Part shown: in pieces, positions 17,283 to 26,424 of the stretch
Layout of the letters: every line of letters begins with the position of its first letter
How positions within the stretch are numbered: the stretch's first letter is position 1
DNA from: ZC4RG30 sp963777735
GTDB taxonomy: Bacteria > Pseudomonadota > Gammaproteobacteria > Steroidobacterales > Steroidobacteraceae
DNA length: 64,000 bases
Direction: 5' to 3'
NCBI GenBank assembly: GCA_963777735.1
Contig: CAVZRQ010000008.1
Coordinates: 992,001 to 1,056,000 of the forward strand
The notes under the pieces: generated by a model
What the model saw: the letters and a program-made list of their open reading frames with translations, nothing else
Told to the model about the DNA's origin: nothing
The model's database searches: none
Translations under genes and position numbers: made by a program

Positions 17283-17448
17283 CCGGGCAGGATCGTTGGC
17301 GATGAGGCCGGCGATGTAGGCGTCGACCGTGCGCGTGAGGCAGGCGCGGTCGCAGGCGGTGCCGCGGGCTCTGCGCCGTGGCCATTGAGGTGGCCACGAG
17401 TGTGAAAATGGCGCCGATCATTGCGCGGCTGAAATGGAAACGATTCAT
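17283..17448 (-). pseudogene. displaced 5' end (signal peptide) of the gene at 15621, one-base frameshift
   Basis: From an ATG at 17448, with a GGGGGTA ribosome site, the reading frame encodes a convincing signal peptide (MNRFHFSRAMIG to SMATAQ). It then runs into an arginine-rich nonsense frame. Removing one base between about 17352 and 17366 joins it to CDRACLTRTVDAY, the exact start of the mature module. This is either a real inactivating insertion or an assembly error. Confidence 0.7.
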
Positions 17449-17517
17449 CGCAAGTACCCCCGTCTTGTTCCCGCATTGTATTCGAGCTGCACTCTGCTTG
17501 AACTCGTCGCGAACAGG

Positions 17518-17946
17518 TCAGCGACCCTGGCAATTCTGTTGCAACCTCAACTTGATCCCTTCGATGGACTGCGGGATGGCCGCGATTTCCTCCGGTGTGC
17601 GAATTTCAGTGGAAGGTCGCTGCAGCGCGGCCAGTTCGAGCCGCAGCATCGCGCAATCGCGGGACATGGCGTCTTCGACTGTGCCAACTTGTGCTTCGAT
17701 CGTTCGAGCGGCCGCGGCTTCTGCCTCTGCGACCTGCCGGGCTTCCTCCCGCAGCGCGATCACATCATCCGCCAGCGACTCTGCCACCTCACGCCGCTCC
17801 TCCGGGTTCGTGATGTGCCCCGCCGCGATGTCGCGCTCCATGCGGTCCGCAATGTCGTCGCGCTCGCTGGAGCCACAGGCCGCCAGCAGAAAACCGGTTG
17901 TACAGAGCAAAGTCACTGCACCGCAACGATGCGGGAACTGCCACAT
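17518..17946 (-). CDS. small coiled-coil lipoprotein
   Basis: 142 residues from the ATG at 17946, chosen for the GAGGTGG site three bases upstream. An ATG at 17958 overlaps the previous stop (ATGA) and is also possible. The lipobox LAAC ends a hydrophobic leader. The mature part is a long, acidic-basic alternating helix (REEARQVAEAEAAAARTIEA) that should form a coiled coil, with two late cysteines. It probably sits in the periplasm as a structural or partner protein of the surface protein encoded immediately upstream. No named family. Confidence 0.65.
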   Translation of the reverse strand: MWQFPHRCGAVTLLCTTGFLLAACGSSERDDIADRMERDIAAGHITNPEERREVAESLADDVIALREEARQVAEAEAAAARTIEAQVGTVEDAMSRDCAMLRLELAALQRPSTEIRTPEEIAAIPQSIEGIKLRLQQNCQGR

Positions 17947-17954
17947 GGTCCACC

Positions 17955-20900
17955 TCATGAATACATCCCGCCCTGAGGACCAATCTGCAGCCGCTGCACA
18001 CGCCAGACGTTCCACGCCGTCAACGCGAGTACGCCCAACCAACCCAGCGCACCGCCTCCGCCACCGCTTCCTCCACTGCCACCCCCGCCGCCGCTCGGCG
18101 GCGTTGCGCTGACAGTCATTGATCCGGACGTCGTATTGTCACCATTGACGCGCTCTCCACCTTCGAAGCTGACGCTGGATGACAGGGAGGCAGAACCGAC
18201 CGAGCGCGTCGCCACCACTACGACGATGGTGCGACTCGCGCCCGCGGGCAACGCGCCTAGCGAACAGTCGGTACTTGATATGGAAATGCTGCAGGTTCCC
18301 GCAGAGGGCAATGCCGACTGCACATTCAGATTGACCGGCGCCAGGCTTGCCACCGTAATGCTGGCTTCGTCCGGACCGTTGTTCGTCACCGTGAAAGTAG
18401 TATTTGCGGTTTGCCCGTTTTGAAGACTGGCAGGAAGCGGCAACATGGAGATGATCAGGTCCGTCAGCCCGCGCACGGGCACGGTGAGTGACGCGTCATT
18501 GTCACCAGCGACGGGATCATAGGCCGTCGTTGAGGCGGTGCCGGTCACGCTGGCAGAACCTGCTGCGATTCCGGTAGCCGTGACATCCACCGTCGCCCCG
18601 TCACCACTGTTGATATTTCCCAGGGCACAATCGACTACCGAAGCAGCAACCGTGCAACTGCCGCCAGCGGTTGTTGCACTCAATGCTGATAGCGTTGTCG
18701 CCGGAAACGCGAGCAACAGTCGCGCAGCCGGCGCGGCATTTGGTCCGGCATTCGTCACACGCGCACTTATGGCAGTGGTTGCCTGGCGGTTGACTGCAGC
18801 CGGAGCCGAGATGAGCGTAACGCCAAGGTTGGCCCGTGGCGTGCTTGTCAGTGTGCGACTGGCGGTGTTGTTGCCGGAATTGGAATCCACGGCTTCAGAG
18901 CTCGTGGAAACCAGGAGCTGTGCGGCGCCAGGTGCAACCGGGGTGAACGTCACGTCGATAGTTCGACCCGCGCCAACAGCCAATGCACCGAGCGAGCAGT
19001 TGGCCGCACCGCTGCTGATGGCGCAGCTACCGCCCGCAACCGTCGCCGCGGTAACGTTCAGGTTCGTGCCGGAGATCATCGCCACAGCGACATTTACAGG
19101 ATCCGCTCCGAGATTGGTGATGATGGCTGTAGTCGCGCCATCCAGCCCCACTGCCACCGCGGCGGGGGAACTGCCAAGCGTGACGGACAAGTCGGTGACG
19201 GGCCTGACTGTAATAGTGGAGCTGGCAGAGTTGTTGGAAGCATCAGGATCAAAGCTGCCGGAATCGGCCGCGACCGATACGGCGAATTGGCCCACCAACG
19301 CCGCGGTCGGCGTGAGCTGGATTGTCGCACTGCCGTCGACTGGCAAGTTTCCCAGCTGACAGGTCACTGTCGGGCCACTGGCCGTGCAAACTCCATCGCT
19401 GGTAGCCACCAATCCTGCGGGTAACGTGAAGATGACACGCGCATTGAACGCAAACTGCGGCCCCAGGTTCACCACTTGAGCATCCAGGGTCGCGAGATCG
19501 CCATGACTAACCAGGGCGGGCTGGGTCATCGTAACGCGCAGATTCGCAAATGGCTGCACGGTCACTGACGTAGTTGTGGAGTTGTCTGCAGGCGCTGGAT
19601 CGACTTCCCGCCCCTGTATGGATGCGATGATGTTGCCCGTGCCGGAGGTCACGGTAAGTGGCAGATCGATTTGCGCCACTTCTCCCACCTTCAACGCACC
19701 CATGCGGCAGGTGACGCTCTGGCCTGCGCGGATACAGCTGCCGCGTGATGTGATGATGGAGCCGGGCACCAAGGCTGCGGGCAGCACCAGGGAAACGGTT
19801 GCTTCCGATGCGGCAAAAAGTGACGTCACCTTGTTCTGCACATTCAGGCGCAGCACGGGCGTGCTGCCCAGAGGCATTCGGCCAGATACGCCGGACATTG
19901 CGATGGATAGATCTGGTGCAATCTGGAGTTCACGCACGCCATGCCGCGACGCACCTACAATGAGACTGCCGGGCTGCGCCGGGTCCAGCCCTCCCCAGTA
20001 AGGATTCATGCTACCTGCAGGGCCGCGATCCCACAGCACGCTTTCCCATGTGGCGCCGTAATCCACCGTTCGCAGAACGCCAGGATTTCCGCCAGCCACA
20101 CCGATAACGAAGGACCAGGGCGCCAAAGGGTCAATAGCGACAAAAGGGACATTCACGCTATTGATTGGAAGCGTGATCGCGGACCACGTCACACCTGCAT
20201 CCGGGGAGAAATACATCCCGTTATTGGTTCCGAGATAAACACGACCTGAGCTGAGAGAATCAAATGCCACCACCTGCGTGTATTCGCTCGGCGGCAACCC
20301 ATTACCCACGCGTATCCAGTTGAGTCCTGCGTCGGTACTGCGATACAACTCCCCGGCGTTACCTCCAACTGCATAGATTCGCTGGGAGTCCGCTGGATCG
20401 ACGTACACACCGCGCATGTTCACGTTGCCAGCGGACACAGGCAAACCCGTGTTGCGTGCAACCCAGCTGCCGCCGCTGTCAGGCGAGCGCAGGATACCCT
20501 GCGCGATCGACGCGGCATATATCACCTCGGCATCAGAGGGGTCGACCGCAAGCCCGGTAACGTAGGCCCCTCCTTGGTAAGGCGGAAGCACCCGCGTCCA
20601 CGAGACGCCGGCATCCGCCGAACGGGCAACACCCCGGAAACCGCTCACGTACACAGTGGATGAATCTTCGGGATCTACTGCGATGGCTTCGATCACCATC
20701 GGCCCCTCAAGCGCAGCGACCAGCGAGGCGGCGCCCACCTCCTGCCACCCATCTACGGCGCGAATGTGCAGAGCCTGCGGTCCACCGAAAAACGAGGCGT
20801 ACACCCGGTGCGGTCCCGTTCGCGATGCAGCGATCGATCGGAGATCAGAAGCCAGCAGCCCCGAATCTTGGGATTGCAGCGTCAGTCCTGCATCAGAGCT

Positions 20901-21878
20901 GATCTCGATTCCCGTTGAGGTTCCCATCACCAGTCTGCCTGGGATGGTCGGACTGAAGGCCCCGGCGTTCTTTTGTATGGACGAGATCGACGCCCCGGCG
21001 AACCACACGCCGCCACCGTCAGTGCTGTATTCCAACCTGCGGAATTGATTGGCAACCACGCGATTGAACACTGTCGGATCGTAGGCTATCCAGTTGTAGG
21101 TGTTGCCGACGACGCTCGCAGTCCAGGTTGCGCCGCCATTGGTGGAGCGCCATAAAGTGGCGTTCGACCCCGTCGCCGCCAGCATCTGCTGACCATTGCG
21201 GGGATTGATGGCAAAAGTATTGACGTTACCCGTCAGCGTCGTGATCTCTGCCCAGGTCAGGCCACCATTGGTCGAGCGATAAAGGCTGCCAACGGTATAG
21301 TTGATGAAAAGTGTATCCGGACTGTCGGGACTGATCTCGATCTGTCGCGGATTCTCCGCACTAGATGTGATCGGCGTGGCGATTTCCGTCCACGTCTGAC
21401 CGAAATCGCCGGACCGGTACACCTTGTTGGCCGCTGCACCGAACACTGTGGCACCATCGGCAGACACGGCGAGTGAATCAATGCGAAGATTTCCCGCCAC
21501 TGCCGCGAAGGTTGCTCCCCCATCCAAGCTGCGCATGACAGGCGTGCCCGACAGAAGGATACGGTCGGGGTTGGAAGGATCGAACCCGAAGTTCGTCAAG
21601 CCGGGCGTCTGATCCGTCACTGCAACCCAGCTTGCACCGCTGTCCGTGCTGCGGAAGACCCGATCGGTGAAGGCGAAGACGACATTGCTACGCGTGGCGT
21701 GGGGGTGCCAGGCTACTGCCGTGACATAGCCGCCGTTGGGCCCAGTTGAAGTCCACTGATTGATGCCGGCTGACACCACCTGGGCCGCACAAATACAAAT
21801 CAACAGCACGGCACCAGTAATGGTCCTAGCAAGACAGCGAGCGTTGCGTTCCATCGCCACGGAGACCCCAGAGTTCAT
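17955..21878 (-). CDS. large surface protein: sialidase/VPS10-like propeller, DUF11 repeats, GlyGly-CTERM-like tail
   Basis: 1307 residues. Signal peptide 1-37 ends VVSAG. About 40-660 is a propeller of many Asp-box/BNR blades (FRSTDSGASW, YRSGDFGQTW, YRSTNGGLTW, YRSTDAGLNW). About 680-1250 holds five DUF11/CARDB-like immunoglobulin-type repeats, each with a Val-Asn-x-Gly-Pro-type strand and a paired cysteine motif (GSC...C.LG). The tail is a Gly/Ser run, then a hydrophobic helix (ALGWLGVLALTAW) and basic residues, matching the GlyGly-CTERM plan cleaved by rhombosortase in gammaproteobacteria. It is probably exposed on the surface after processing. The coiled-coil lipoprotein gene overlaps its end. 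No enzymatic activity is evident: the Asp boxes are structural. Confidence 0.85.
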   Translation of the reverse strand: MNSGVSVAMERNARCLARTITGAVLLICICAAQVVSAGINQWTSTGPNGGYVTAVAWHPHATRSNVVFAFTDRVFRSTDSGASWVAVTDQTPGLTNFGFDPSNPDRILLSGTPVMRSLDGGATFAAVAGNLRIDSLAVSADGATVFGAAANKVYRSGDFGQTWTEIATPITSSAENPRQIEISPDSPDTLFINYTVGSLYRSTNGGLTWAEITTLTGNVNTFAINPRNGQQMLAATGSNATLWRSTNGGATWTASVVGNTYNWIAYDPTVFNRVVANQFRRLEYSTDGGGVWFAGASISSIQKNAGAFSPTIPGRLVMGTSTGIEISSDAGLTLQSQDSGLLASDLRSIAASRTGPHRVYASFFGGPQALHIRAVDGWQEVGAASLVAALEGPMVIEAIAVDPEDSSTVYVSGFRGVARSADAGVSWTRVLPPYQGGAYVTGLAVDPSDAEVIYAASIAQGILRSPDSGGSWVARNTGLPVSAGNVNMRGVYVDPADSQRIYAVGGNAGELYRSTDAGLNWIRVGNGLPPSEYTQVVAFDSLSSGRVYLGTNNGMYFSPDAGVTWSAITLPINSVNVPFVAIDPLAPWSFVIGVAGGNPGVLRTVDYGATWESVLWDRGPAGSMNPYWGGLDPAQPGSLIVGASRHGVRELQIAPDLSIAMSGVSGRMPLGSTPVLRLNVQNKVTSLFAASEATVSLVLPAALVPGSIITSRGSCIRAGQSVTCRMGALKVGEVAQIDLPLTVTSGTGNIIASIQGREVDPAPADNSTTTSVTVQPFANLRVTMTQPALVSHGDLATLDAQVVNLGPQFAFNARVIFTLPAGLVATSDGVCTASGPTVTCQLGNLPVDGSATIQLTPTAALVGQFAVSVAADSGSFDPDASNNSASSTITVRPVTDLSVTLGSSPAAVAVGLDGATTAIITNLGADPVNVAVAMISGTNLNVTAATVAGGSCAISSGAANCSLGALAVGAGRTIDVTFTPVAPGAAQLLVSTSSEAVDSNSGNNTASRTLTSTPRANLGVTLISAPAAVNRQATTAISARVTNAGPNAAPAARLLLAFPATTLSALSATTAGGSCTVAASVVDCALGNINSGDGATVDVTATGIAAGSASVTGTASTTAYDPVAGDNDASLTVPVRGLTDLIISMLPLPASLQNGQTANTTFTVTNNGPDEASITVASLAPVNLNVQSALPSAGTCSISISSTDCSLGALPAGASRTIVVVVATRSVGSASLSSSVSFEGGERVNGDNTTSGSMTVSATPPSGGGGGSGGSGGGGGALGWLGVLALTAWNVWRVQRLQIGPQGGMYS

Positions 21879-21960
21879 TGTTATTTTGCCCAGATGCTAG
21901 CAGAGTGCCTGACTTCAGCGTCATCGAGCACAGGCTCCTTTCGTAAAGGTAGCCAGCACC

Positions 21961-22577
21961 ATGTCATATTCTGGAACCCCCGCACTTTCGCGACTCGCCG
22001 GGCTACTGCTGTTTGCACTGGAGACATCCAGCCACCCGGCAAGGGCTGCAGACCCGCAGCGTCCCGACGAGCGCGGGTCAGGCCGCTTCCCCGCCTTCAA
22101 GGAAGAAGTAGCCAACCTTCCTGGTCACGTTGTCTATCGCCCGGCAGATATTGCCGCGCTGGGCAATCAGAAGCTGGGAGTGCTGGCCTGGGGAAATGGC
22201 GGCTGTGTCGACGATGGAGCCAGCGCCCGGTTTCACCTCATGGAGATTGCCTCTCACGGCTATCTGGTGATCGCCACAGGGCGCATCTACAGCGGTCCAG
22301 GCGCACATGTGTCGCCACAGCGCCCCCACCCTGCCGGCGGGGCAGTTTCCACCGCAGGCAACGCAGGCTGCTTTCCCTGCACACCCCCATCCTCTACATC
22401 CTGGGCGGTGAAAAAGATGTGGCGTACCGGATCGGCATGGAAGATTTCCGACTCATTTCGCATGTGCCCGCAGCCGTCGCGAATCTTCCGGTGGGCCACG
22501 GGGGCACATTCGAGGAACTCCATGGCGGCGAGGCGGCGGCAGTGGCAAAGCCGGCCTACCTCGGCCCCACCGGCTGA
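21961..22577 (+). pseudogene. decayed alpha/beta hydrolase, relative of the genes at 46440 and 48676
   Basis: The first frame (ATG 21961) gives a signal peptide and then the family's GRFPAFKEEVANLPGHVVYR, LGVLAWGNGGC and ASHGYLVIA segments to about 22320. The central part carrying the GFSCGG nucleophile is deleted. The family resumes in another frame from about 22375 (LHTPILYILGG, HVPAAVANLPVGHGGTFEE), then stops short at 22577 without the conserved WLDW and C-terminal CxxC end. An internal deletion, a frameshift and a 3' truncation together leave no possible enzyme. It is divergent from the large surface protein, and its end overlaps the next gene. Confidence 0.85.
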
Positions 22578-23458
22578 CCCGAGCGCGCAACCCGGATCTC
22601 GGAGATCAGTCCGTCGCGCAGCGTGTAGTACACGAACACCGGCACCCGGATCGACTGCCCCTTCTTCAGCGGCGCCACCACGAAATCCGGTGCATCTTCC
22701 AGGGCAGTGAATACGCTGACAAAGTCTCCGACGATGGCCTGGTCGTCATAGACGATCTGCCTGATCTCAAGATCCTCGCGCACGGTCCGGAACATCTTCG
22801 TGTAGAAATCCACGATGGCCTTCTTTCCGTCGAGCTGTCCGACGGTACTCAGGTGCAGCTTCACGTCGTCGGTATAGAACGCGGAGTATTTCTCCGGAAG
22901 CGCCCCGGAGAACGCACGTGTATACGCCATGAATGCCGCACGCTGGCCAGCCTGATCGCCGAGCCGCGGCGCCTTGGTCACGCCAGTCTCCGGCTTCCAG
23001 GTCATGGTCTTCAGCGTCTTGATCTTCCCGTTCACCACCGTGTAGTGAGCGAAGAACTTCACCGTGAGGATGTCGCCCGGCAACAGCGCGCCGAAGGTGA
23101 AATCCGGCCGAGCCTTTGAAGCGACGAAATCCATGTCTATCTCGGCGAAGATGTGGTCCTTGTCCCACATCACCACCTGCGGTCGGATGATCTCGCGCAC
23201 CCCGTCATGCGCCGCGGCGAGGAACTCGTTCATTTCCTTGTGGCCGCGACGCACGCCGCTGCCGCTGATCATCTGCGTATCGGGTGCGAAGTATTTTTCG
23301 ATCAGGCCACGATCGTCGCCGGTGTTGAAATCCCGCACATAGGCGCGGTAGTCGAGTGGCATCTCGCCCGTACCCTGCCAGCTCTCGGCTTGTGCGGCGA
23401 TGCTGCCTGCCGTCAACGCGAGTACGGCAATAGCCTTGCTCAAACGAATTCGCGACAT
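22556..23458 (-). CDS. secreted protein with two SnoaL/NTF2-like domains
   Basis: 300 residues from the ATG at 23458, which has AGGTGA six bases upstream; a GTG at 23467 is less likely. Signal peptide ends near AAQAES. Two cone-shaped NTF2-like domains follow. The first (about 30-160) contains YVRDFNTGD, KYFAPDTQMISG and GHKEMNEF. The second (about 170-300) contains YTRAFSGALPEKYSAFYTDDVKL and GKKAIVDFY. Both end in a strand with VVNGKIK or TLRDGLIS. Such domains bind or isomerise small hydrophobic ligands; no specific activity is assigned. Its stop-start spacing with the lipoprotein upstream is 9 bases, so they are co-transcribed. Confidence 0.8.
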   Translation of the reverse strand: MSRIRLSKAIAVLALTAGSIAAQAESWQGTGEMPLDYRAYVRDFNTGDDRGLIEKYFAPDTQMISGSGVRRGHKEMNEFLAAAHDGVREIIRPQVVMWDKDHIFAEIDMDFVASKARPDFTFGALLPGDILTVKFFAHYTVVNGKIKTLKTMTWKPETGVTKAPRLGDQAGQRAAFMAYTRAFSGALPEKYSAFYTDDVKLHLSTVGQLDGKKAIVDFYTKMFRTVREDLEIRQIVYDDQAIVGDFVSVFTALEDAPDFVVAPLKKGQSIRVPVFVYYTLRDGLISEIRVARSGQPVGPR

Positions 23459-23467
23459 GTTCTTCAC

Positions 23468-25573
23468 CTACTTTGCCAGCGGATCGGGCCGCGTCTGGAA
23501 ATGTACTACCAGCGGCCGCGTACCCTTGCCCGTCTCCATCAGCCAAGGGGTGCGATCGCCACTCGTAACCCATAGACCACGCCCCTTCCAGCCCGCGCCC
23601 GGGTCATCGATGCGCCCCTCTACACCTTTCATGTAGAAGCCCAGCGGGTAAGGGATGCGCAGCGTGACCATATTCTCGCCGACTCGCGCGTGCACGCCGT
23701 CGAAGAGGTTGCCGGTGGCGATCGGCACGTCTTTGCCGAGGCCCAGCGTGTCGTGCTGATCCACCCAGGTGTAGTAGCTGGATTCGACGCTGAATTGCGG
23801 CAACTCCGCAAAGCCGGGACCCGGCAGATCATGCAGCGTCCAGCCCTCCGGGCAATGATCACCCGTGGCCTCGGGACCGCTCAACGATGCCTTGCACTTG
23901 CGCCGGTCGAACTCGCCCAGGTGACCGCTGCCTAGCGATGCCCAGATTACGCCATGGGTGTCGATATCAGCGCCGCGCACGCCAAAGCCTGGCAACGGCG
24001 GCCGGTAGATTTCGGTGAGCTGCGTCTGCGGATCAAAGCGCAGGATCGCGCCGGGATACTGAAAAGCGGCCGAACCCCACACCGAACCGTCCGCGGGGTT
24101 CGGCATGACCGCATAAAAGCCTGCTGCGAGGCGCGTGTCGCGCTTCGCGTCGGCAGGTTGCCCCGGCTCCACCCAGCCATCATCGCGCCGACCATTGCCG
24201 TTGGTGTCGAGCACATGGGGTGACCAGCCCTGCGACGCGGCCGCATCGCCAGTGGCGTCGAACTTCTTCGTGTCGAGCCATCCCACGACCTGGCCGCCAC
24301 CGCTGGTCCATAGCGTGTCGTTCGGGTCGTCGTAGGCGAACTGCAGGTGGTGTGTGCCGTAACAGGTGTCGACGAAGGTGTACTTCTTCGTGTCAGGCTC
24401 GTACACCGCAAGCTGGCGCCCCGAGCGCTCGACGGGAAAGGCCTTCGCGGAGGGGTGATCCGAGCCGCGCTTGCAGAACGCCGGATTGTCGGCGGCGCGG
24501 ATGCGTGCCGTGTACCAGACACGGCCTTGCGCATCGAGCATCGGATTGTGGGCGTTCGCCTTGCTGTCCCAGATGCGCTCGTCGCCCCAGTATGGCGATG
24601 GCGCGTTTACTGGATCGTCATGGGTGGTGGGTGTGTTGGTGTCGCGCACCGGCGCACGGAACGTGGTTGCGGTACTGGTCTTCGGATCGAGTATCGGGAA
24701 ATCGTCGGTGCTGAGTTCCGGCGCGCCGTACAGCGGACCATAGCCGTTGACCGTCGGGTTGCGGCGATCCGTGCCTGAAAGGTCGTGCAGGTAGTGCCGG
24801 TCGGTCAGCCAGTCGCGCACGGTCGCGACAACATTGCGCTCGATGCCCTGTGGCCGACGAGGCTGCTGCGCGGGCAACTCACCAAGCGCCACGCGGTCCG
24901 TCCAATCCGAGAGGTACTTCAGCGGCAGGCCGCCGAGCGTGCCCATCGCGGTCTGGATCATGTTGGTCCCGGCCTGGCCCGACGAGATGCGACGCAGCCA
25001 CGCGTCATGCGAGGTGTTGAACTTGCCGAGGTTGGCCGGCAATGTGCGCGTCGAGAGCTGGCCGAGCTGGTGGCAGCCCACGCAGGCCATGTTCTTCACC
25101 CACATCAGATATTCGTTGCGTCCGTTGCGCAGCTTCGAAGTCTCTTCTTCCGAGGGCAGCTTCATCATCGCGTACCAGTAGGCGGCGGGGTACACCTTCG
25201 CCGCGGTGGCCGCGTCTGGCGCAGTCGTTGCCGTGAGATTCAGGGCCTTGCCCGGCTCGCCCGCAACCTTTTCGGAATCAGCAAGACCATATCCTCGGAC
25301 CCAGACCTCGTACTTCGCGGCCGGAAGATCGGGGATCAGGTAGCGGCCCTGGTCGTCGGTGACAACGATCTTCGCGAAACGCGTGGGCAGGTCGCTGGTC
25401 TCCGCGATGACCCACACGCCGGCCTCAGGGCCCGACGCCGAGGCAACCACACCGGCGATGTCATCGGCATCCATTGCGATCCCAGGCGCCGTGCGCTTGC
25501 CGCATCCGGCCAGCGCTGCAGTCATCGCGAGCGAGAGGAGAAGGATCGAATTGCGACCGGTGATGCCTTTCAT
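23468..25573 (-). CDS. cytochrome c lipoprotein with carboxypeptidase-regulatory domain and Vgb-like propeller
   Basis: 701 residues from the ATG at 25573 (AGAGGG site); the frame is open to 25657. Lipobox LAGC24. About 38-115 is a carboxypeptidase-regulatory-like beta sandwich (GVWVIAETSDLP, DDQGRYLIPDLPAAKYEVWVRGYGL). A c-type heme site, CVGCH, lies at 164-168. The remaining 500 residues form a virginiamycin-B-lyase-like propeller with repeated hydrophobic-Gly-Asp blades (GRVWYTARI, DTLWTSGGGQVVGW, GVIWASLGSG). Proteins with this order are seen in proteobacteria near sugar or aromatic acid oxidation genes. It probably transfers electrons or binds a ligand in the periplasm. First gene of a pair with the SnoaL-type protein. 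Confidence 0.82.
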   Translation of the reverse strand: MKGITGRNSILLLSLAMTAALAGCGKRTAPGIAMDADDIAGVVASASGPEAGVWVIAETSDLPTRFAKIVVTDDQGRYLIPDLPAAKYEVWVRGYGLADSEKVAGEPGKALNLTATTAPDAATAAKVYPAAYWYAMMKLPSEEETSKLRNGRNEYLMWVKNMACVGCHQLGQLSTRTLPANLGKFNTSHDAWLRRISSGQAGTNMIQTAMGTLGGLPLKYLSDWTDRVALGELPAQQPRRPQGIERNVVATVRDWLTDRHYLHDLSGTDRRNPTVNGYGPLYGAPELSTDDFPILDPKTSTATTFRAPVRDTNTPTTHDDPVNAPSPYWGDERIWDSKANAHNPMLDAQGRVWYTARIRAADNPAFCKRGSDHPSAKAFPVERSGRQLAVYEPDTKKYTFVDTCYGTHHLQFAYDDPNDTLWTSGGGQVVGWLDTKKFDATGDAAASQGWSPHVLDTNGNGRRDDGWVEPGQPADAKRDTRLAAGFYAVMPNPADGSVWGSAAFQYPGAILRFDPQTQLTEIYRPPLPGFGVRGADIDTHGVIWASLGSGHLGEFDRRKCKASLSGPEATGDHCPEGWTLHDLPGPGFAELPQFSVESSYYTWVDQHDTLGLGKDVPIATGNLFDGVHARVGENMVTLRIPYPLGFYMKGVEGRIDDPGAGWKGRGLWVTSGDRTPWLMETGKGTRPLVVHFQTRPDPLAK

Positions 25574-25662
25574 GCCTGCGCCCTCTTCCATGGCCTCGGA
25601 GCTGCATCGTGATCCCCTGCCAGCAAGGTGACAAGGCCCCGTCCGGTCGATTCGCAATGCGA

Positions 25663-26424
25663 TCAGTAAATCGCCGCCACCACCAGTTTGATCGACAGTA
25701 CAAACAATGCAATGTGAATGAGCAGGAAGTAGGTGCGTTGCGGAATGACCCGCACCAGCCAGACCCCGGCGAATGTTCCGGCGACCGCAATCGGCATCAG
25801 CAGCGCCGAGGTCTTCAAGTTGGCCAGATCCAGCTGTCCCAGCTGCCAGTAGGGCAACAACTTCACGAAGTTGATTGCAGCAAAAGTGATGGTGGTCGTG
25901 CCGGCAAATACGGACTTCGAAAGTCCCTGCGGCAGGACATAGACCTGATAGGGCGGACCGCCCGAATGCGAGACGAAACTGGTGAACCCTGCAATCGCCC
26001 CCCAGAACACGCCGCGTGGAATATCGGCGGGTCTCGGCGGCGGCGATTGCTTCCGCTGGTGCCAGGCATTCAGGCAGAACGCAATGCCGATGATCCCGAT
26101 GAACAATCCGACCATTCGATCAGACACCACGGCAGCCGATAGCCAGCCGATCCCGATTCCCGCAATCGCCGCTGGAATCAGGATCATCAGGTTGCGTCGG
26201 TCGAACTCGCGTCGATAGGCATAGAGCCCGAACCAGTCGCTCACGACATAAATGGGCAGCAGCAGCGCTGCGGCCTTGACGGGAGAAATCACCATTGCCA
26301 GCAAGGGTGTACCAAGCGCGCCCGCCATCGACAGCCCACCCTTGGACAGACCCACCAGCAGTGCCGCGAGGCCGGCAACCAGGAAGAAGACGACGCCAGA
26401 CTCAGCACTATCCACGTGCGCCAC
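25663..26424 (-). CDS. TSUP (TauE/SafE) family membrane transporter
   Basis: 253 residues, GTG start at 26424 lying 17 bases inside the end of the upstream MFS gene. About eight membrane helices. The first half has LLVGLSKGGLSMAGALGTPL and the second half GFTSFVSHSGGPPYQVYVL, the two repeats of the TauE/SafE fold. These proteins move sulfonates, sulfite or small organic anions across the inner membrane. Its translation is probably coupled to the MFS gene, and the pair may be controlled by the divergent MocR regulator. Confidence 0.9.
   Translation of the reverse strand: MAHVDSAESGVVFFLVAGLAALLVGLSKGGLSMAGALGTPLLAMVISPVKAAALLLPIYVVSDWFGLYAYRREFDRRNLMILIPAAIAGIGIGWLSAAVVSDRMVGLFIGIIGIAFCLNAWHQRKQSPPPRPADIPRGVFWGAIAGFTSFVSHSGGPPYQVYVLPQGLSKSVFAGTTTITFAAINFVKLLPYWQLGQLDLANLKTSALLMPIAVAGTFAGVWLVRVIPQRTYFLLIHIALFVLSIKLVVAAIY

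Noticed and set aside
15873..17405. 510-codon open frame on the plus strand
   Set aside because: It is the antisense shadow of the SnoaL-like gene at 15621; residues are biased to Arg, Ala and Gly with no domain pattern or signal.
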